A DNA stretch of 64,000 nt, from positions 434,001-498,000 of the forward strand of contig NC_003281.10 in assembly GCF_000002985.6 (NCBI RefSeq). The letters are read 5' to 3'. Under the pieces are notes generated by a model. It made no database searches, was not told the DNA's origin, and saw only the letters and a list, made by a program, of their open reading frames with translations. Positions 44,401-54,763 of the stretch are shown one piece after another. This stretch comes from Caenorhabditis elegans. Lineage: Eukaryota; Nematoda; Chromadorea; Rhabditida; Rhabditidae. Numbering within the stretch: the stretch's first letter is position 1; each line of letters begins with the position of its first letter. The position numbers were made by a program, and so were the translations under genes.

Positions 44401-47400
44401 ACTCCCGATGATTATCACAAAAATCGCCGCGTGCTCAAACGCCCGTCACGATCATGATCAAGCGATCTCGAATTTTGAAGATGTTCGGAAAGCTGATCCT
44501 TATCGACTTGGAGATCTTCATTTGTTGTCTGATTCACTTTATATACGGAATGATCAAAAGAAGCTGTCAACGTTGGCTATCGAAGTGTACAAAGTACACA
44601 AATTCCGTTGGGAGACTTGTTGTATTGTTGGTTAGTACCAGGGGTGTGCGGATAACCGATTTTTTCGGCTGACGGATAAATCGGCTAATGCCGATTTTTT
44701 GAGAACCGGCTAACGGCTAATTCGGCCAATCTCAGTCAGTCAAATCGGCTAATTTTCGGCTAATTCGGCTAATTCGGAAAATATTCATTTGGTTAAGCTT
44801 TTTTTGTCCATTCTGTTAATTCAGGTTTTGGGTTAATTTTTTCACTGTTATTGAGCAAATTCAGTGATGAACGACTGTTCAAATAGGAAAAAATCATACA
44901 AATTCACCACATTTTGTTTTCCAAAAAAAATATATTAGTTGAATTATCCGAAATAACCGATCGGCTAATTCGGCTAACTCGGCTAATATTATCCGAATTA
45001 GCCGTTAGCCGACTTTTTGGCAGTTCGGCTAATACGTAGTTATCCGTTAGCCGATTTTGGCCGTTGTTAGCCGAATTCGCCTATCGGCTAATTCGGCTAA
45101 TTCAACTAACATATTTTTTTGGAAAACAAAATGTGGTGAATTTGTATGATTTTTTCCTATTTGAACAGTCGTTCATCCCTGAATTTGCTCAATAACAGTG
45201 AAAAAATTAACCCAAAACCTGAATTAACAGAATGGACAAAAAAAGTTTAACCAAATGAATATTTTCCGAATTAGCCGAATTAGCCGAAAATTAGCCGATT
45301 TGAATGACTGAGATTAGCCGAATTAGCCGTTAGCCGAAAATTTTGAAATTAGCCGTTAGCTGAAAATTTTGAAATTAGCCGTTAGCCGGTTCTCAAAAAA
45401 TCGGCATTAGCCGATTTATCCGTTAGCCGAAAAAATCGGTTATCCGCACACCACTGTACGGAAAATTACGATTTTTCAAAAATTATTTTAAATTTCGCAT
45501 AACAAGATAATTTTCAGAACTGCTGAATTTTTTCCAAAAATATCCGAACATTTTGGGATTTGGCACCACGGATTTTTCGTTTTTCCGTTTTTTTATGGCA
45601 AAACGAAAATATTCGATTTTCTCAGAAATTTTTTTTGAGGAACTCTCCTACGGCACCTATCGAACAGACGAAAGTGTTCTAAATTTCTGAAAGTCTAGAT
45701 TTTCCAATTTTTTTGTAGATATTTTCTATTTTTATTTTAAATTTTGCTTGGAACTTATCAATTTCTTTCTAAACTTTTCGAGATTCGGCTCCAAGGTTTT
45801 TGTTTTTCCGATTTTTTTTTTGTTTAAAAAACGAAAAATGTTCGATTTTCTCGGAAATTTTTTTTTCGAGGTTTTTTTTGCCTACGGCAAATATCAAACA
45901 GACGAAAGTGTTCTAAATTTCTTTAAAAAATCTAGGTTTTTCAAAAATTTGCCAATTTCTAAAACTTTTCAGGAAAATCGGAAAATCAACAACAAAAAAT
46001 TTAGAAAATTAACAATATAATTTTTTAAAATCATTTTTTTAAAAATCAAACTGTGTTCCTGTTGATTAAAAACTATAACTTTCTTTTTAAAAAGGTTATA
46101 TTTTTTGCTTTTATCGAAAAAAATAAGTGAAAAAAAATTTTTTTTTTTCAAATTTCACATTTTTTCCAGAAAATTACAGTTTAAAGAAGTTGGCGGCAAT
46201 TGCCGTTCTGCAAAATTGTTTTGGCATTTTGCCGGTTTGCCGGATATCAAATTTGCCAGAAATGTGTAGAGGGATTTTTTATAAGACGGAAACACTTAAA
46301 ACTGCACCTTTTTGAAAATTTTCCCGTTTTCTTTAGATATTTTCATAGAAATCGACTACTTTTCAAAATAGATGTAAGAACATTCATATGATTCGTATAA
46401 TTTTGCCAATTGAAATTCTGAAATTCTGGATTTCCAAAAAAAAAGCAAAACCAAAGTGTTTGTTAAAAAACTTATTTTCAATTTAAGAATTTTAAACCGA
46501 TTTATCTGTAATTTTTCCACCCAGAAATTTCAAATTTACTTTTTTCAGCCAACTACCACGCAATCCGCCGTGACAGTGAGCATGCGATCAAGTTCTTCCA
46601 ACGAGCTCTCCGTCTTAATCCGGGTCTCGCCGCGCTTTGGGTACTCATCGGACACGAATTCATGGAAATGAAGAATAATGCGGCCGCCTGTGTTTCGTAC
46701 AGAAGAGCTATTGGTAGGGAATTTTTAAAAATATTTTTTTTCAGTTTTAGACTAAGACTGATATTTTAAAAAAATTTCTCAAATATCGAAAAAAAAGTGT
46801 TTTTTTTCCCTAAAATTATCAGCCTAAATTTTTTTGGTTTAGAAAAAAATCTGATAAAAATTGTCTGAAATTCGATTTTTTCCCATTTTTTTACCATGTA
46901 ATAATTTTTCAATATTATCTAAATAACACCAAAAATCTAGATTTTTTAATATTTGGTTGAAATAAGATGGTTTTGCAGGAATTGATTAAATAGTAAATTT
47001 CTTTTAAAAAATCTGGATATTCACGGAAAATATAATTTTTTCTCCGCTTTTAAATAGATTGAAACCATTTTATTTGGTTTTGAGAAAATTTTATGAAATT
47101 CGAATTTTTTTTCTTAAAATGTTTTTATTAAATTTTTAGATTTTCTCTGACTTACACAAAAATCTAAATTTTGTGAATTTTCAACAATGTATTTATTTGC
47201 AGAAATCGATCCAGCAGATCACCGTGGTTGGTACGGCCTCGGCCAAATGTATGATATCATGAAAATGCCAGCGTATGCTCTATTCTACTATCAGGAAGCT
47301 CAAAAATGCAAACCCCATGATTCTCGGCTTCTCGTGGCTCTCGGTGATATATACTCGAAGCTTAATCGCATTGAAGACGCTGAAAAATGTTTCACCGGAG

Positions 47401-48238
47401 CATATTTGTTTGGTGATGTGGAAGGAAACGCTTTATGGAGCCTGGCAAAACTTCATGAACGATATTCGGATGATAATAAGGCCGCACAAGCTTTTGAAGT
47501 TTTTTTGGTGGTTTATGAGCTTGTCACGTCTGCTGAGGAGAAGATTATTTATGCGATCGCGTTTTTGGCGAATCATTTCTTCAAAATTGAAGATTTCGAT
47601 AAAGCCTCCGAATATGCAACAAAGTGTTTGGCTTTTGAAACGGTAAAATTTGAGGGTTCAGGGTGAAAATTTGGGAAAAAAATTAAATAAAAATTTAGAG
47701 CATTAGTGAGATATTTGGGTATGCTAAATATTTAGCAGACCAAAGTTGGGTATGCTAAATATTTAGCAGACCAAAGTTGGGTATGCTAAATATTCAGCAA
47801 ACCAAAGTTGGGTATATTTAGCAGATCAAATTCTTAAAGAATCCACTTGGATTTTAAACAAAAATATATATTCTGATATTTTCTGGCAAACTTTACTCCT
47901 TTGAGAAATTTTTCAATTTCGAAGATACACTATTTTTCAAATATGAAAATGTTCAATATAAGCTCCAAAAACTGATTTGTTCACAATTTCTGTCACAAAG
48001 TTTCCTATATTCTTCTCAATTAAACGACCCAATTTTGCAGCTATGTCAAGAAGGAAATCGTCTGTTTCGTGAAATTGCCAAAATTCAAGCACGTGAATCT
48101 CGATTACCAGTGGAAGAAGCCCCGGGACCATCGAATGCAAGTGCTGCTGGCGGACAAGAAGCTATGGATACTGAAGAAGCTCCACAGGAAGGAGGCGAAG
48201 AGGAGATGTCAGAGGGAGAGGATGATTTCTCGTTTTGA
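41454..48238 (+). CDS. mat-3: APC8/CDC23 subunit of the anaphase-promoting complex, 8 exons, 676 aa
   Basis: Exons: 41454-41528, 41572-41673, 41935-42429, 42820-43003, 44259-44630, 46549-46713, 47203-47642, 48041-48238. All phases agree, giving 676 codons; an in-frame ATG at 41463 would give 673. The protein is built of TPR helices. Exons 6 and 7 match the conserved CDC23 core closely: NYHAIRRDSEHAIKFFQRAL, WVLIGHEFMEMKN, GWYGLGQMYDIMKMP and SRLLVALGDIYSKLNRIEDA. The C-terminus is acidic and low complexity. APC8 is a scaffold TPR subunit of the ubiquitin ligase that destroys securin and cyclin B at the metaphase-anaphase transition. TTTTTCCAG directly abuts the ATG, as for a trans-spliced downstream operon gene. 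Introns 4 and 5 are large and carry repeats. Confidence 0.93.
41713..41803. repeat. TGCTAAATATTTAGCA palindrome array (small)
   Basis: Three units in mat-3 intron 2, inverse orientation linker (CCTAACTTTGGTCTGC). Confidence 0.75.
44042..44162. repeat. TGCTAAATATTTAGCA palindrome array, about 4 units
   Basis: mat-3 intron 4, just upstream of exon 5. The flanking words AAATTGCTGTATTTTTTGTC at about 44005 and 44185 are duplicated around the array. Confidence 0.8.
44639..45456. mobile_element. hAT-type palindromic element in mat-3 intron 5
   Basis: Begins CAGGGGTGTGCGGATAACCG and ends with its inverse CGGTTATCCGCACACCACTG. Long arms of TCGGCTAATTCGGCTAA-type repeats and a unique paired segment (AACAAAATGTGGTGAATTTG and inverse) fill it. 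The ends match those of the element at 12281-12822. No clean 8-bp target duplication remains; only GTAC borders both sides. The element starts 8 bases after the exon 5 splice junction. Confidence 0.8.
46183..46391. repeat. Degenerate CCGGCAAA repeat, relative of 1195-1580
   Basis: mat-3 intron 5. It shares, in inverse orientation, the segments around GCCGGTTTGCCGGATATCAA and ATTTTCATAGAAATCG with the repeat in the first AFF-family gene. Confidence 0.5.
47716..47830. repeat. TGCTAAATATTTAGCA palindrome array, about 4 units
   Basis: mat-3 intron 7, with linker AGACCAAAGTTGGGTATGC. Confidence 0.8.
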
Positions 48239-48457
48239 TATGTTTGTGATCTCGATTTTTTCCGTATTTTTTTGTACATTTTCAAACACAATTTTTTCTA
48301 TAAATTTTAATTATTTATGAAAATCCTAGTTGCGAAATTTTAAAAAAATTCCAGAAAACTCGAAAGAAAGTATTTTTTTTTGGCATTTTTAGCCTGAAAA
48401 TGCCGTTTTTTTTCAAATTATTTTATTTTTCTCGTTTTTAATAATTTTATTCCAGAT

Positions 48458-48542
48458 TTATTTAGGTAATTTAATTTTCCGTCGAATTTCGATGTTCGGC
48501 TCCTTGACATAAAGAGGAGTTTGTGTAGGTAGCGACTTTTCC
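48458..48542 (-). CDS. Candidate terminal exon of an unidentified minus-strand gene
   Basis: On the minus strand a TTTTATTTCAG acceptor is followed by 85 bases that, in one frame, read EKSLPTQTPLYVKEPNIEIR then RKIKLPK and a stop. An AATAAA signal lies just beyond (about 48446-48451). It converges tail to tail with mat-3. No partner exon could be placed upstream (48543-49850), and a second frame is also partly open, so this may be chance. Confidence 0.25.
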
Positions 48543-49159
48543 CTGAAATAAAAAAAAATCGGCACCCCTGTGGCAAATGTGTTATGTCGGCGATTTTTGT
48601 GCGGAAATATCAAATTATAGCATTAAAATATGCAAAATTTTGGAATTTTCACTTCAAATTGTTCACAGAGAGCACATTTGATCATTTTCGCGGGCAACCT
48701 TTACTCAATTTTCAAAATCTCCTGGCAGTGTCCGAAAAATAAAAATCCGCCTTCAGGACATAATCTCCATACTACATTTGTCAATACATTCCCGTATACG
48801 TAGTATATTTAGAGTTTAAAATTTCGAAGATTAAGCGTCCTTTTCCTTGGGAGAATGACTAAATCCACCTATTATAAGTGAAAATGTCATTTTCTCTCGA
48901 AAATCGGCCTATAATTTCAATTTTCATGATATTCTTGGAAATTGGAAATTGTCATATGACACAGGAAGCCGGGCACACTTTGGAGAGATTAGTGTAATAT
49001 CAAAAAGGGTGTATCATACATTGAAAATGTAATCCTCTATTGTTAAAGAATTGCGACATATATGGAAGATTAGAAAGATAATCCGAATGATTAGAGCATA
49101 TTTCTAACAGTTTTCACTTAGAGATGATTTCTAGCGATTCTCAAATGATATCTCGGATT

Positions 49160-49253
49160 TAAAAAATCCTCGGTAAAATTCGGCAAGTCCACATTTTTGA
49201 AATTTGCCGAACTCGGCAAACTTGAACTTCGGCAAATTGGCCGCACACCCCTG
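49160..49253. mobile_element. Truncated hAT-type terminus
   Basis: AAATTTGCCGAACTCGGCAA-type sequence ending in GGCCGCACACCCCTG, matching the right end of the element at 12281-12822. The left end is missing. Confidence 0.55.
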
Positions 49254-49347
49254 CTCTGTATGTCAAAACGTTAGGAAACCTTTTGAATATTCGGAAAACC
49301 CCGCTGTTTTCACAAGAAATTAGTGAAAAAATGCACTCCTCGGTGGC

Positions 49348-49552
49348 TATATTACGGAAACAATAAATCATGAGAATGCGTACGTGGAGCATTTTATTTG
49401 ACGCGCGATATCACTTACCGAAAACTACAGTAAGAACTTAAATAGCAATAGTTATTTGAGTTCTTACTGTAGTTTTCGCTAAGAGATATTGCGCGTCAAA
49501 TAAAATGCACCAAGTACGCATTCTCATGATTTATTGTTCCTGTAATATTTTT
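49348..49552. mobile_element. 205-bp near-perfect palindrome
   Basis: Arms contain AACAATAAATCATGAGAATG, CATTTTATTTGACGCGC and GAAAACTACAGTAAGAACT, each with its inverse on the other side of an AGCAATAG-like centre. A foldback MITE without coding capacity; the ends are not resolved. Confidence 0.75.
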
Positions 49553-50166
49553 GGTGGATTCAATTTTCTAAATTTTGCCCCAACTGACACACAATTTTTA
49601 TTGAGAAGTTCAAAATTTAGTCGTTCGTTCATTCATTGAAGTAGCTCACCCCTTGTCGATTATCCTCCCACGACAACACTTTTCGAGATATCACATGATG
49701 ATATGAAACTCGGTTGCTAAGGGGATTATTGTGACGCTTGTCTTCCTCACACTCTTCTTCCGCCTCCTAACTCGGAGCAACTAAGAAGCTGCTGAGCCTA
49801 CAAAGGGGCGGGGTTATCACTGAGGCGTGGCCGTGAGCCAGCTTCTTATCATTTGTTTAGTTATCTTCCTTCTTCTGTTTCCCATTTCCAAACCTTGATT
49901 TTCTTTCAGTTTTCTGAGGAATAAAATGTCCGAAGATCCTTGGAATCAAGATATCGTTGGAACTTGAGAAAGTTGTTGCACAATTCTTCTCATCGAAATT
50001 ATAATCAAAATGGTGTACATATCCTAGCTTAGGTGAGTGAGATATCACGTTGAAAACCTATAAAATCGGGGAATAGTGTACTTCTCGAAAGGTTGAAATT
50101 GTCGGGAAATTCCGCTGATAATTTCGTGTTGTGTCCTCACAATAATGGTAATAATAAGACTTATTA

Positions 50167-50325
50167 TGGGGGTTATTCAAGTAATGTTGCAAAATGCTGC
50201 AGTATGACGTCACAACTGTATTAAAATACATGTTTTTAAATAGTATGTACTTTAATACAGTTATACAGTTGTGACGTATTTTTCTACACCTTTCTAATTT
50301 ACCGACAATACTTGAATACCCCCCA
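50167..50325. mobile_element. Harbinger-like MITE with TTA target duplication, copy 2
   Basis: Ends TGGGGGTTATTCAAGTAATG and inverse TTGAATACCCCCCA, flanked by TTA on both sides (50164-50166 and 50326-50328). The interior pairs around CACAACTGTATTAAAATACA and its inverse. Related to 25315-25434. Confidence 0.75.
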
Positions 50326-50553
50326 TTAATGATGACAATAAGAAAAGTAATGCCTACACGAGGCCCACTGAGCAACCGCTCACAGAGAGGAGGGGGAGAA
50401 AAACATTGCTAGCGGGAAGAATGTAGGTCACAACACACTGGCATACAGACCGCATAGATCAAACTATAGATAAAACATCTCGCATACCCAAATTAAAGTT
50501 ACAAGGTTTTTTGATATTCTGGACTCGATACTAATATCAGTTTTTTGACGAGA

Positions 50554-51447
50554 ATGTCCTTGAAACCACAACAATTGGCATTCCCAAGTTTTTTACAGCC
50601 ACCCGCACATAGACAGCGTCGTATGTCACCTACACACATCCCTCACCTGACCTTTGCTCAACATGTTTGCAATTCCATTGCACCAACTAACTCTACACTT
50701 ATTTTGAAACCATATAATGTAAGTTGTTGGTGTCGTTGGTGACGTGGAATCTTACGTACGTGCATGTGGTGTGTAATCCTTTATCCACTGCGTCAAAAGG
50801 TTCTTCAAGGGAAATCCGCTCAAACTAGACGCATTTTTCCAAAAAATTTGGAGAAAACTCCACAAGTCAAAAGATTCTTGGTCAGGGGATGAAGCATTTA
50901 CCGCAAATTTCCAACATAACTCATTGAACTTGACGTTTTGCAAAGAGGCTTATATTTCATCACAAAAGTTACATTAAAAGAAGAGTGGGCGGATGTTCAA
51001 AGGCCACGGGACTCTGCCTGTATCATGGTTGTTGTGATGGTCCTGGTAACTATTATCGAATAAATACAATAGAACAAATTTCTCATAATCTATTTTTGAT
51101 CTACCTGTTGAACTTGACTCCGCCCCCAATCTTGTTGCCGTTGTTATTTTGTTGTTGCTGTCTTGTAGAAGGAAGGGGAGGAGCCCAGTCAACAAGGTAG
51201 ATCTGGAAAAATACATTTTCCAGATCCCTCTCCACATCTACCCACACCTACTCAACAACACTCTACTCCGTCTCCAAGACACCACCCGCATATCCCTCAT
51301 TACTCTTCATCTCAGGACCTCTATCTTGTACAGAATATCGTATCGGTTTGCACTGAAAAGTCAAGATCCACTGATTTCCATTTTCACCAACATCCAGATG
51401 ATCTTCGCCACGTACCTGGAACAGGCGATGCATGTTCAGGATGGTAG
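50554..51447 (+). CDS. Unrecognised 3-exon gene, 138 aa, Pro/His/Gln-rich
   Basis: Exons 50554-50718 (donor GTAAGT), 51169-51196 (28 bases; acceptor GTCTTGTAG, donor GTAGAT) and 51224-51447 (acceptor ATTTTCCAG, stop TAG). Phases 0 and 1 match exactly across both introns. The protein begins MSLKPQQLAFPSFLQPPAHR, passes through a short acidic linker (KEGEEPSQQ) and ends in a Pro/His-rich region (PSPHLPTPTQQHSTPSPRHH) and a mixed tail (YLVQNIVSVCTEKSRS ... FHFHQHPDDLRHVPGTGDA). There is no signal peptide, membrane span or known domain. Low-complexity composition suggests a disordered regulatory protein. An AATAAA signal lies at 51906. Two other frames of exon 3 are also open, so the call depends on the splice phases. 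Confidence 0.5.
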
Positions 51448-52168
51448 TGGCAGAAGATCCATCCATCGTTGTGGTGCTATGTATTTATTTTTCTCTCCGT
51501 TTAGTTTAGTTTTTTGCTATTCAATAGCTTAAAGATTTATATTCCATGACCTCAACTGATGTACATAGTTCCATTAATATTTAGTTAATACCATTTTTTC
51601 TTGTAATTCCGTATTTTAAGTATTATTCTACTACATTCCATGCTTGATCAATTTTCGAGAAAACTATGAAATTCTCCCTGCTTTCTGCGTAATAATCCTA
51701 GTTTTTGGGAAATTAATCGATAATACGGAAAGTTGATTTCAAGTTCTTGTTACCCATCACCCAGATTCCAAACTCCCGATGACTTTTCCACTACCTCAAC
51801 TGGCCCCCACTGGGTAAGGTCATAATAATGGTAATGGTCTAAAGCCATCGGATTGGTATCTACCTCTTATTAATACAACTACCTATATTTTGTACTATTA
51901 CCTCTAATAAATATTTTTATCCCAGAACCGATGTTGGAGATATTGTTTTGGATTTTGAACTTTCGGATTTTCGGAATGTTTTAACGAATCCTATGATTTT
52001 CACAAATTCGGTCTGTCAACTGATTAGTAGAATCGAGTGCCACTGACATGCCTAACAATAATGGAAAAACATGATTTCGCAAATAATAACAATTCTTGAG
52101 AATAATATATACAAGTGGTTTATTAAAATTTGTGAAAGAATAAATAAAAATATCAGATATTGAAGGGT
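51448..52168. other. 3' flank of the 50554 gene and of the glycine-rich peptide gene
   Basis: AT-rich; the two genes converge here. AATAAA at 51906-51911 serves the plus-strand gene. No other feature seen. Confidence 0.5.
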
Positions 52169-52533
52169 TTACTTTCCCCATCCACGTCGTCCTCCTCCAT
52201 AGAATCCACGTCCACCTCCGCCACGTCCCCAGCCACCTCCACGTCCTCCCCATCCACCGCCACGTCCACCATATCCACGGCCGCCTCCGCGACCCCATCC
52301 ACCACGACCTCCCCATCCACCGTAACGCTTCACTCGGGGTGATTCACTGGAAAAAGGTGTATGATTGGAGATTCATTATAAGAAAGAACTTACTCAGCGG
52401 CTCCATTTTCATCAAATGCTCCCATTGGCTCCATATCAATGGAGTCCATAGTTAGCCCATTTGGAAAAGAGAAAACCGGCAAGGCGGTCAATGCGATAAG
52501 ACAGAATACAAGTAGCAAGTTGAATTGTCTCAT
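52169..52533 (-). CDS. Secreted glycine-rich peptide precursor, NLP/caenacin antimicrobial type, 105 aa
   Basis: Minus-strand exons 52533-52394 and 52346-52169 (donor GTAAGT, acceptor CTTTTTCCAG), giving 105 codons. A signal peptide (LLLVFCLIALTALPVFSF) is followed by a short acidic propeptide and the dibasic site VKR. The mature part begins YGGWGGRGGWGRGGGRGYGG and continues as GGW/GRG repeats ending GRRGWGK. The WGK ending could give an amidated tryptophan, as in the NLP-29 type. Genes of this class are induced in the epidermis by fungal infection and wounding. A TATA box (TATATAAG, minus strand) lies about 35 bases before the ATG, and GATAAG and GATCA repeats lie further upstream. The member name is not assigned; a structural glycine-rich cuticle peptide is the alternative. 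Confidence 0.8.
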
Positions 52534-52568
52534 GGTTGATTTGATTTTTATCAATGGATTTTTATCGC

Positions 52569-52576
52569 TTATATAC
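52569..52576 (-). promoter_or_regulatory. TATA box of the glycine-rich peptide gene
   Basis: TATATAAG on the minus strand, about 35 bases before the ATG, leaving a very short leader. This is typical of compact, strongly inducible peptide genes. Confidence 0.6.
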
Positions 52577-52701
52577 CCCCGGAGACGGTGATCTTTAATG
52601 ATTCGGCGAAGTCTAGGAGAAGGCGTTGGAGGGATGATATACAAAGAAAATAGGAGAGAAAGTGTTGTTCGTCAAAGAATAACATAAACACTGGCAAACT
52701 G

Positions 52702-52750
52702 TGAGATCAGATCAGATCAGATCAAATGAGGAGAGATAAGAAAAGATCAG
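52702..52750 (-). promoter_or_regulatory. Tandem GATCA repeats with a GATAAG site
   Basis: GAGATCAGATCAGATCAGAT followed by AGAGATAAG (52735-52740) and AAAAGATCAG, about 170-215 bases upstream of the glycine-rich peptide ATG. GATA factors such as ELT-3 are known to support epidermal nlp/cnc expression; binding here is inference. Confidence 0.4.
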
Positions 52751-53593
52751 TTTCAACTTTGTGTGTTGTTTACTGTTATATCATGAGATGGTTAGTATAA
52801 ACATAAACGTGTTATGGTTTAACTAGTGAGTAATTACTCACTGAAATGGGTTTGTCTGAAACTGAAACATCTCGTGGTACCTCGATAATTGTGTTTTTGG
52901 TGAATGAGTCAATATTATTCGTATTGACGATTTTGGTATGACGGAAGACATCTGAAAATGGATACTAGAAAAATTAAAGTACATACACCTTTACTTTAAT
53001 TAGCTTTATACAAGGAACTTGTAGCCCTCTGGAAGGTCTGTTGGGACATTTCCACGTCCACAGGAATTCCTGCTAATGGTTTGTGATATTCCTGATTGAA
53101 AAATCTTTGATCACCACGTGGCTTCATATCGATTTTTTTAATTTTTAACTAGACTTAATTTAAAGTGAATAATTTTCCAACTGTTCGCCAATAATTCAGA
53201 GAGTCACGTGGTGCCAGAATGTCCCATCACGGTTTGATCTACAAAAAATGCGGGAATTTTTCGCCCAAAAAATGTGACGTCAGCACACGTTCTTAACCAT
53301 GCAAAATCAGTTGAGAACTCTGCGTCTCTTCTCCGGCATTTTTGTAGATATAGGTAGATCAAGCCGAAATGAGAGACTCTGACTCCACGTGGTGAGTCAG
53401 CACAATTCCTCAAATTTAATCGTGATTTGTCTGAAATAGAATTTGGAACTGATATTATACTATTGGATAAATATGACCAACGCATTGCGGAGAACCAAAC
53501 TTCCACATATCCTTTATCTCGCTACTCAGTTAACACTAGTACTCTTGTGACCAGTTATCCAGTTTGGGATTGGTATAGCCATCTAGCATTGTA
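52751..53593. other. Intergenic with foldback element
   Basis: No gene supported. It contains the inverted-repeat element at 53205-53393. Confidence 0.4.
53205..53393. mobile_element. Inverted-repeat element (GTTTGATCTAC family), copy 4
   Basis: Starts CACGTGGTGCCAGAATGTCC and ends TGACTCCACGTGGTG. It contains CACGGTTTGATCTAC, AATGCGGGAATTTTT and GTAGATCAAGCCGAAATG. Nearly the same as the copy at 63174-63362. Confidence 0.7.
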
Positions 53594-54578
53594 CAGTGCG
53601 TCCAACTTCTATACGACCCCCCTCGAATTTGGAGGTTTGAGACATTCTGAAACTTTTCATGAAAAACTGCTAATGCTATTCGATTTCAAATGTCAAAAAA
53701 CCTAAACGAATCAAATTTCATAAAGTTTGCTTCAAAACTGCGCGCGCGGGCTGAAAGTCGAAAAAACGGCCGTCCAACTTCTATACGACCCCCCTGATTT
53801 TTGAAATTTTATTGATAAATACACTGAATCTTGGAAATTTTTTCAAAAAATATTTTTCAAAAGATAACATAAAAATTATCCAATTAGGTCATTCGCTCAT
53901 AATAATTTGATATATGTGACGTGGAAGTGTTGGAAAGCAGTCTGGATGGTCCTATACCACATTTTTGTGCTTCAGAGCTCAGTGCTCGGCTCCCAGTTGT
54001 TGTTATCTCACGAAACTTTGGGAAGATGTTTTCCTACATGCACAGATTGTGCTTGTAAAGTTTGGCCTGATTTGGTATTGTTTCACTTGTTTTATGGCAA
54101 CAATAGTATTATTCAGTACATTTAGTTGTTCAAAACACTACAAATATGTTAACATAAACTATTTTTATCATATAACAAGTGAAACAATACCAAATCAGAC
54201 CAAACTTTACAAGCACAATCTGTGCATGTAGGAAAACATCTTCCCAAAGTTTCGTGAGATAACAACAACTGGGAGCCGAGCACTGAGCTCTGAAGCACAA
54301 AAATGTGGTATAGGACCATCCAGACTGCTTCCCAACACTTCCACGTCACATATATTAAATTATTATGAGCGAATGACCTAATTGGATAATTTTTATGTTA
54401 TCTTTTGAAAAATATTTTTTGAAAAAATTTCCAAGATTCAATTCAAACTTTATGAAATTTAATTTTTTAGGTTTTTTGACATTTGAAATCGAATGGCATT
54501 AGCAGTTTTTCATGAAAAGTTTCAGAATGTCTCAAACCCCCAAATTCGAGGGGGGTCGTATAGAAGTTGGACGCACTG
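53594..54578. mobile_element. Tc1/mariner-like foldback element, 985 bp
   Basis: Begins CAGTGCGTCCAACTTCTATA and ends with its inverse, flanked by TA on each side (53592-53593 and 54579-54580). A TA duplication and CAGTGC terminus are typical of Tc1/mariner. The arms are near-identical except for about 130 extra bases in the left arm (53710-53830), which include a second GTCCAACTTCTATACGACCC. No transposase. It lies just upstream of the gene at 54764. Confidence 0.8.
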
Positions 54579-54763
54579 TATTGTAGAACGATTCGTTTGA
54601 CGAAATGAATCCTAACTATTGAACAATCACAAAAATCATTAAAACATTGGGGGCTCCCAGAATCCCCCGCAAAATTTTGATGTTTGATCATATCAAATCG
54701 AATTAAATTCTCAGCCAGACTATCCATTAAAATGTCCGCGGAGCTCAAAAAGATCAATCTCCG

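Larger units (their letters stand above)
48543..50553. other. Intergenic region with transposon remnants
   Basis: No supported gene. Contents: a hAT terminus fragment at 49160-49253, a palindrome at 49348-49552, a GC-richer promoter-like block at about 49720-49830 (GGGGCGGGG, GGCGTGGCC) and a Harbinger-like MITE at 50167-50325. Confidence 0.45.

Noticed and set aside
44454..44672. Second frame across mat-3 exon 5
   Set aside because: Shadow of the conserved TPR-coding frame.
50752..50943. Minus-strand 63-codon frame ending near a GTAAGA
   Set aside because: It has a plausible composition but no partner exon with matching phase; it lies in intron 1 of the plus-strand gene.
51263..51466. 46-aa minus-strand two-exon gene (GTACGT donor, TTTTCAG acceptor)
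   Set aside because: Antisense to exon 3 of the plus-strand gene at 50554, which has three phase-matched exons; the minus-strand sites are probably chance.
53427..54349. Mirrored open frames on both strands around 53427-54349
   Set aside because: They are the two arms of the Tc1/mariner-like palindrome read from each side.
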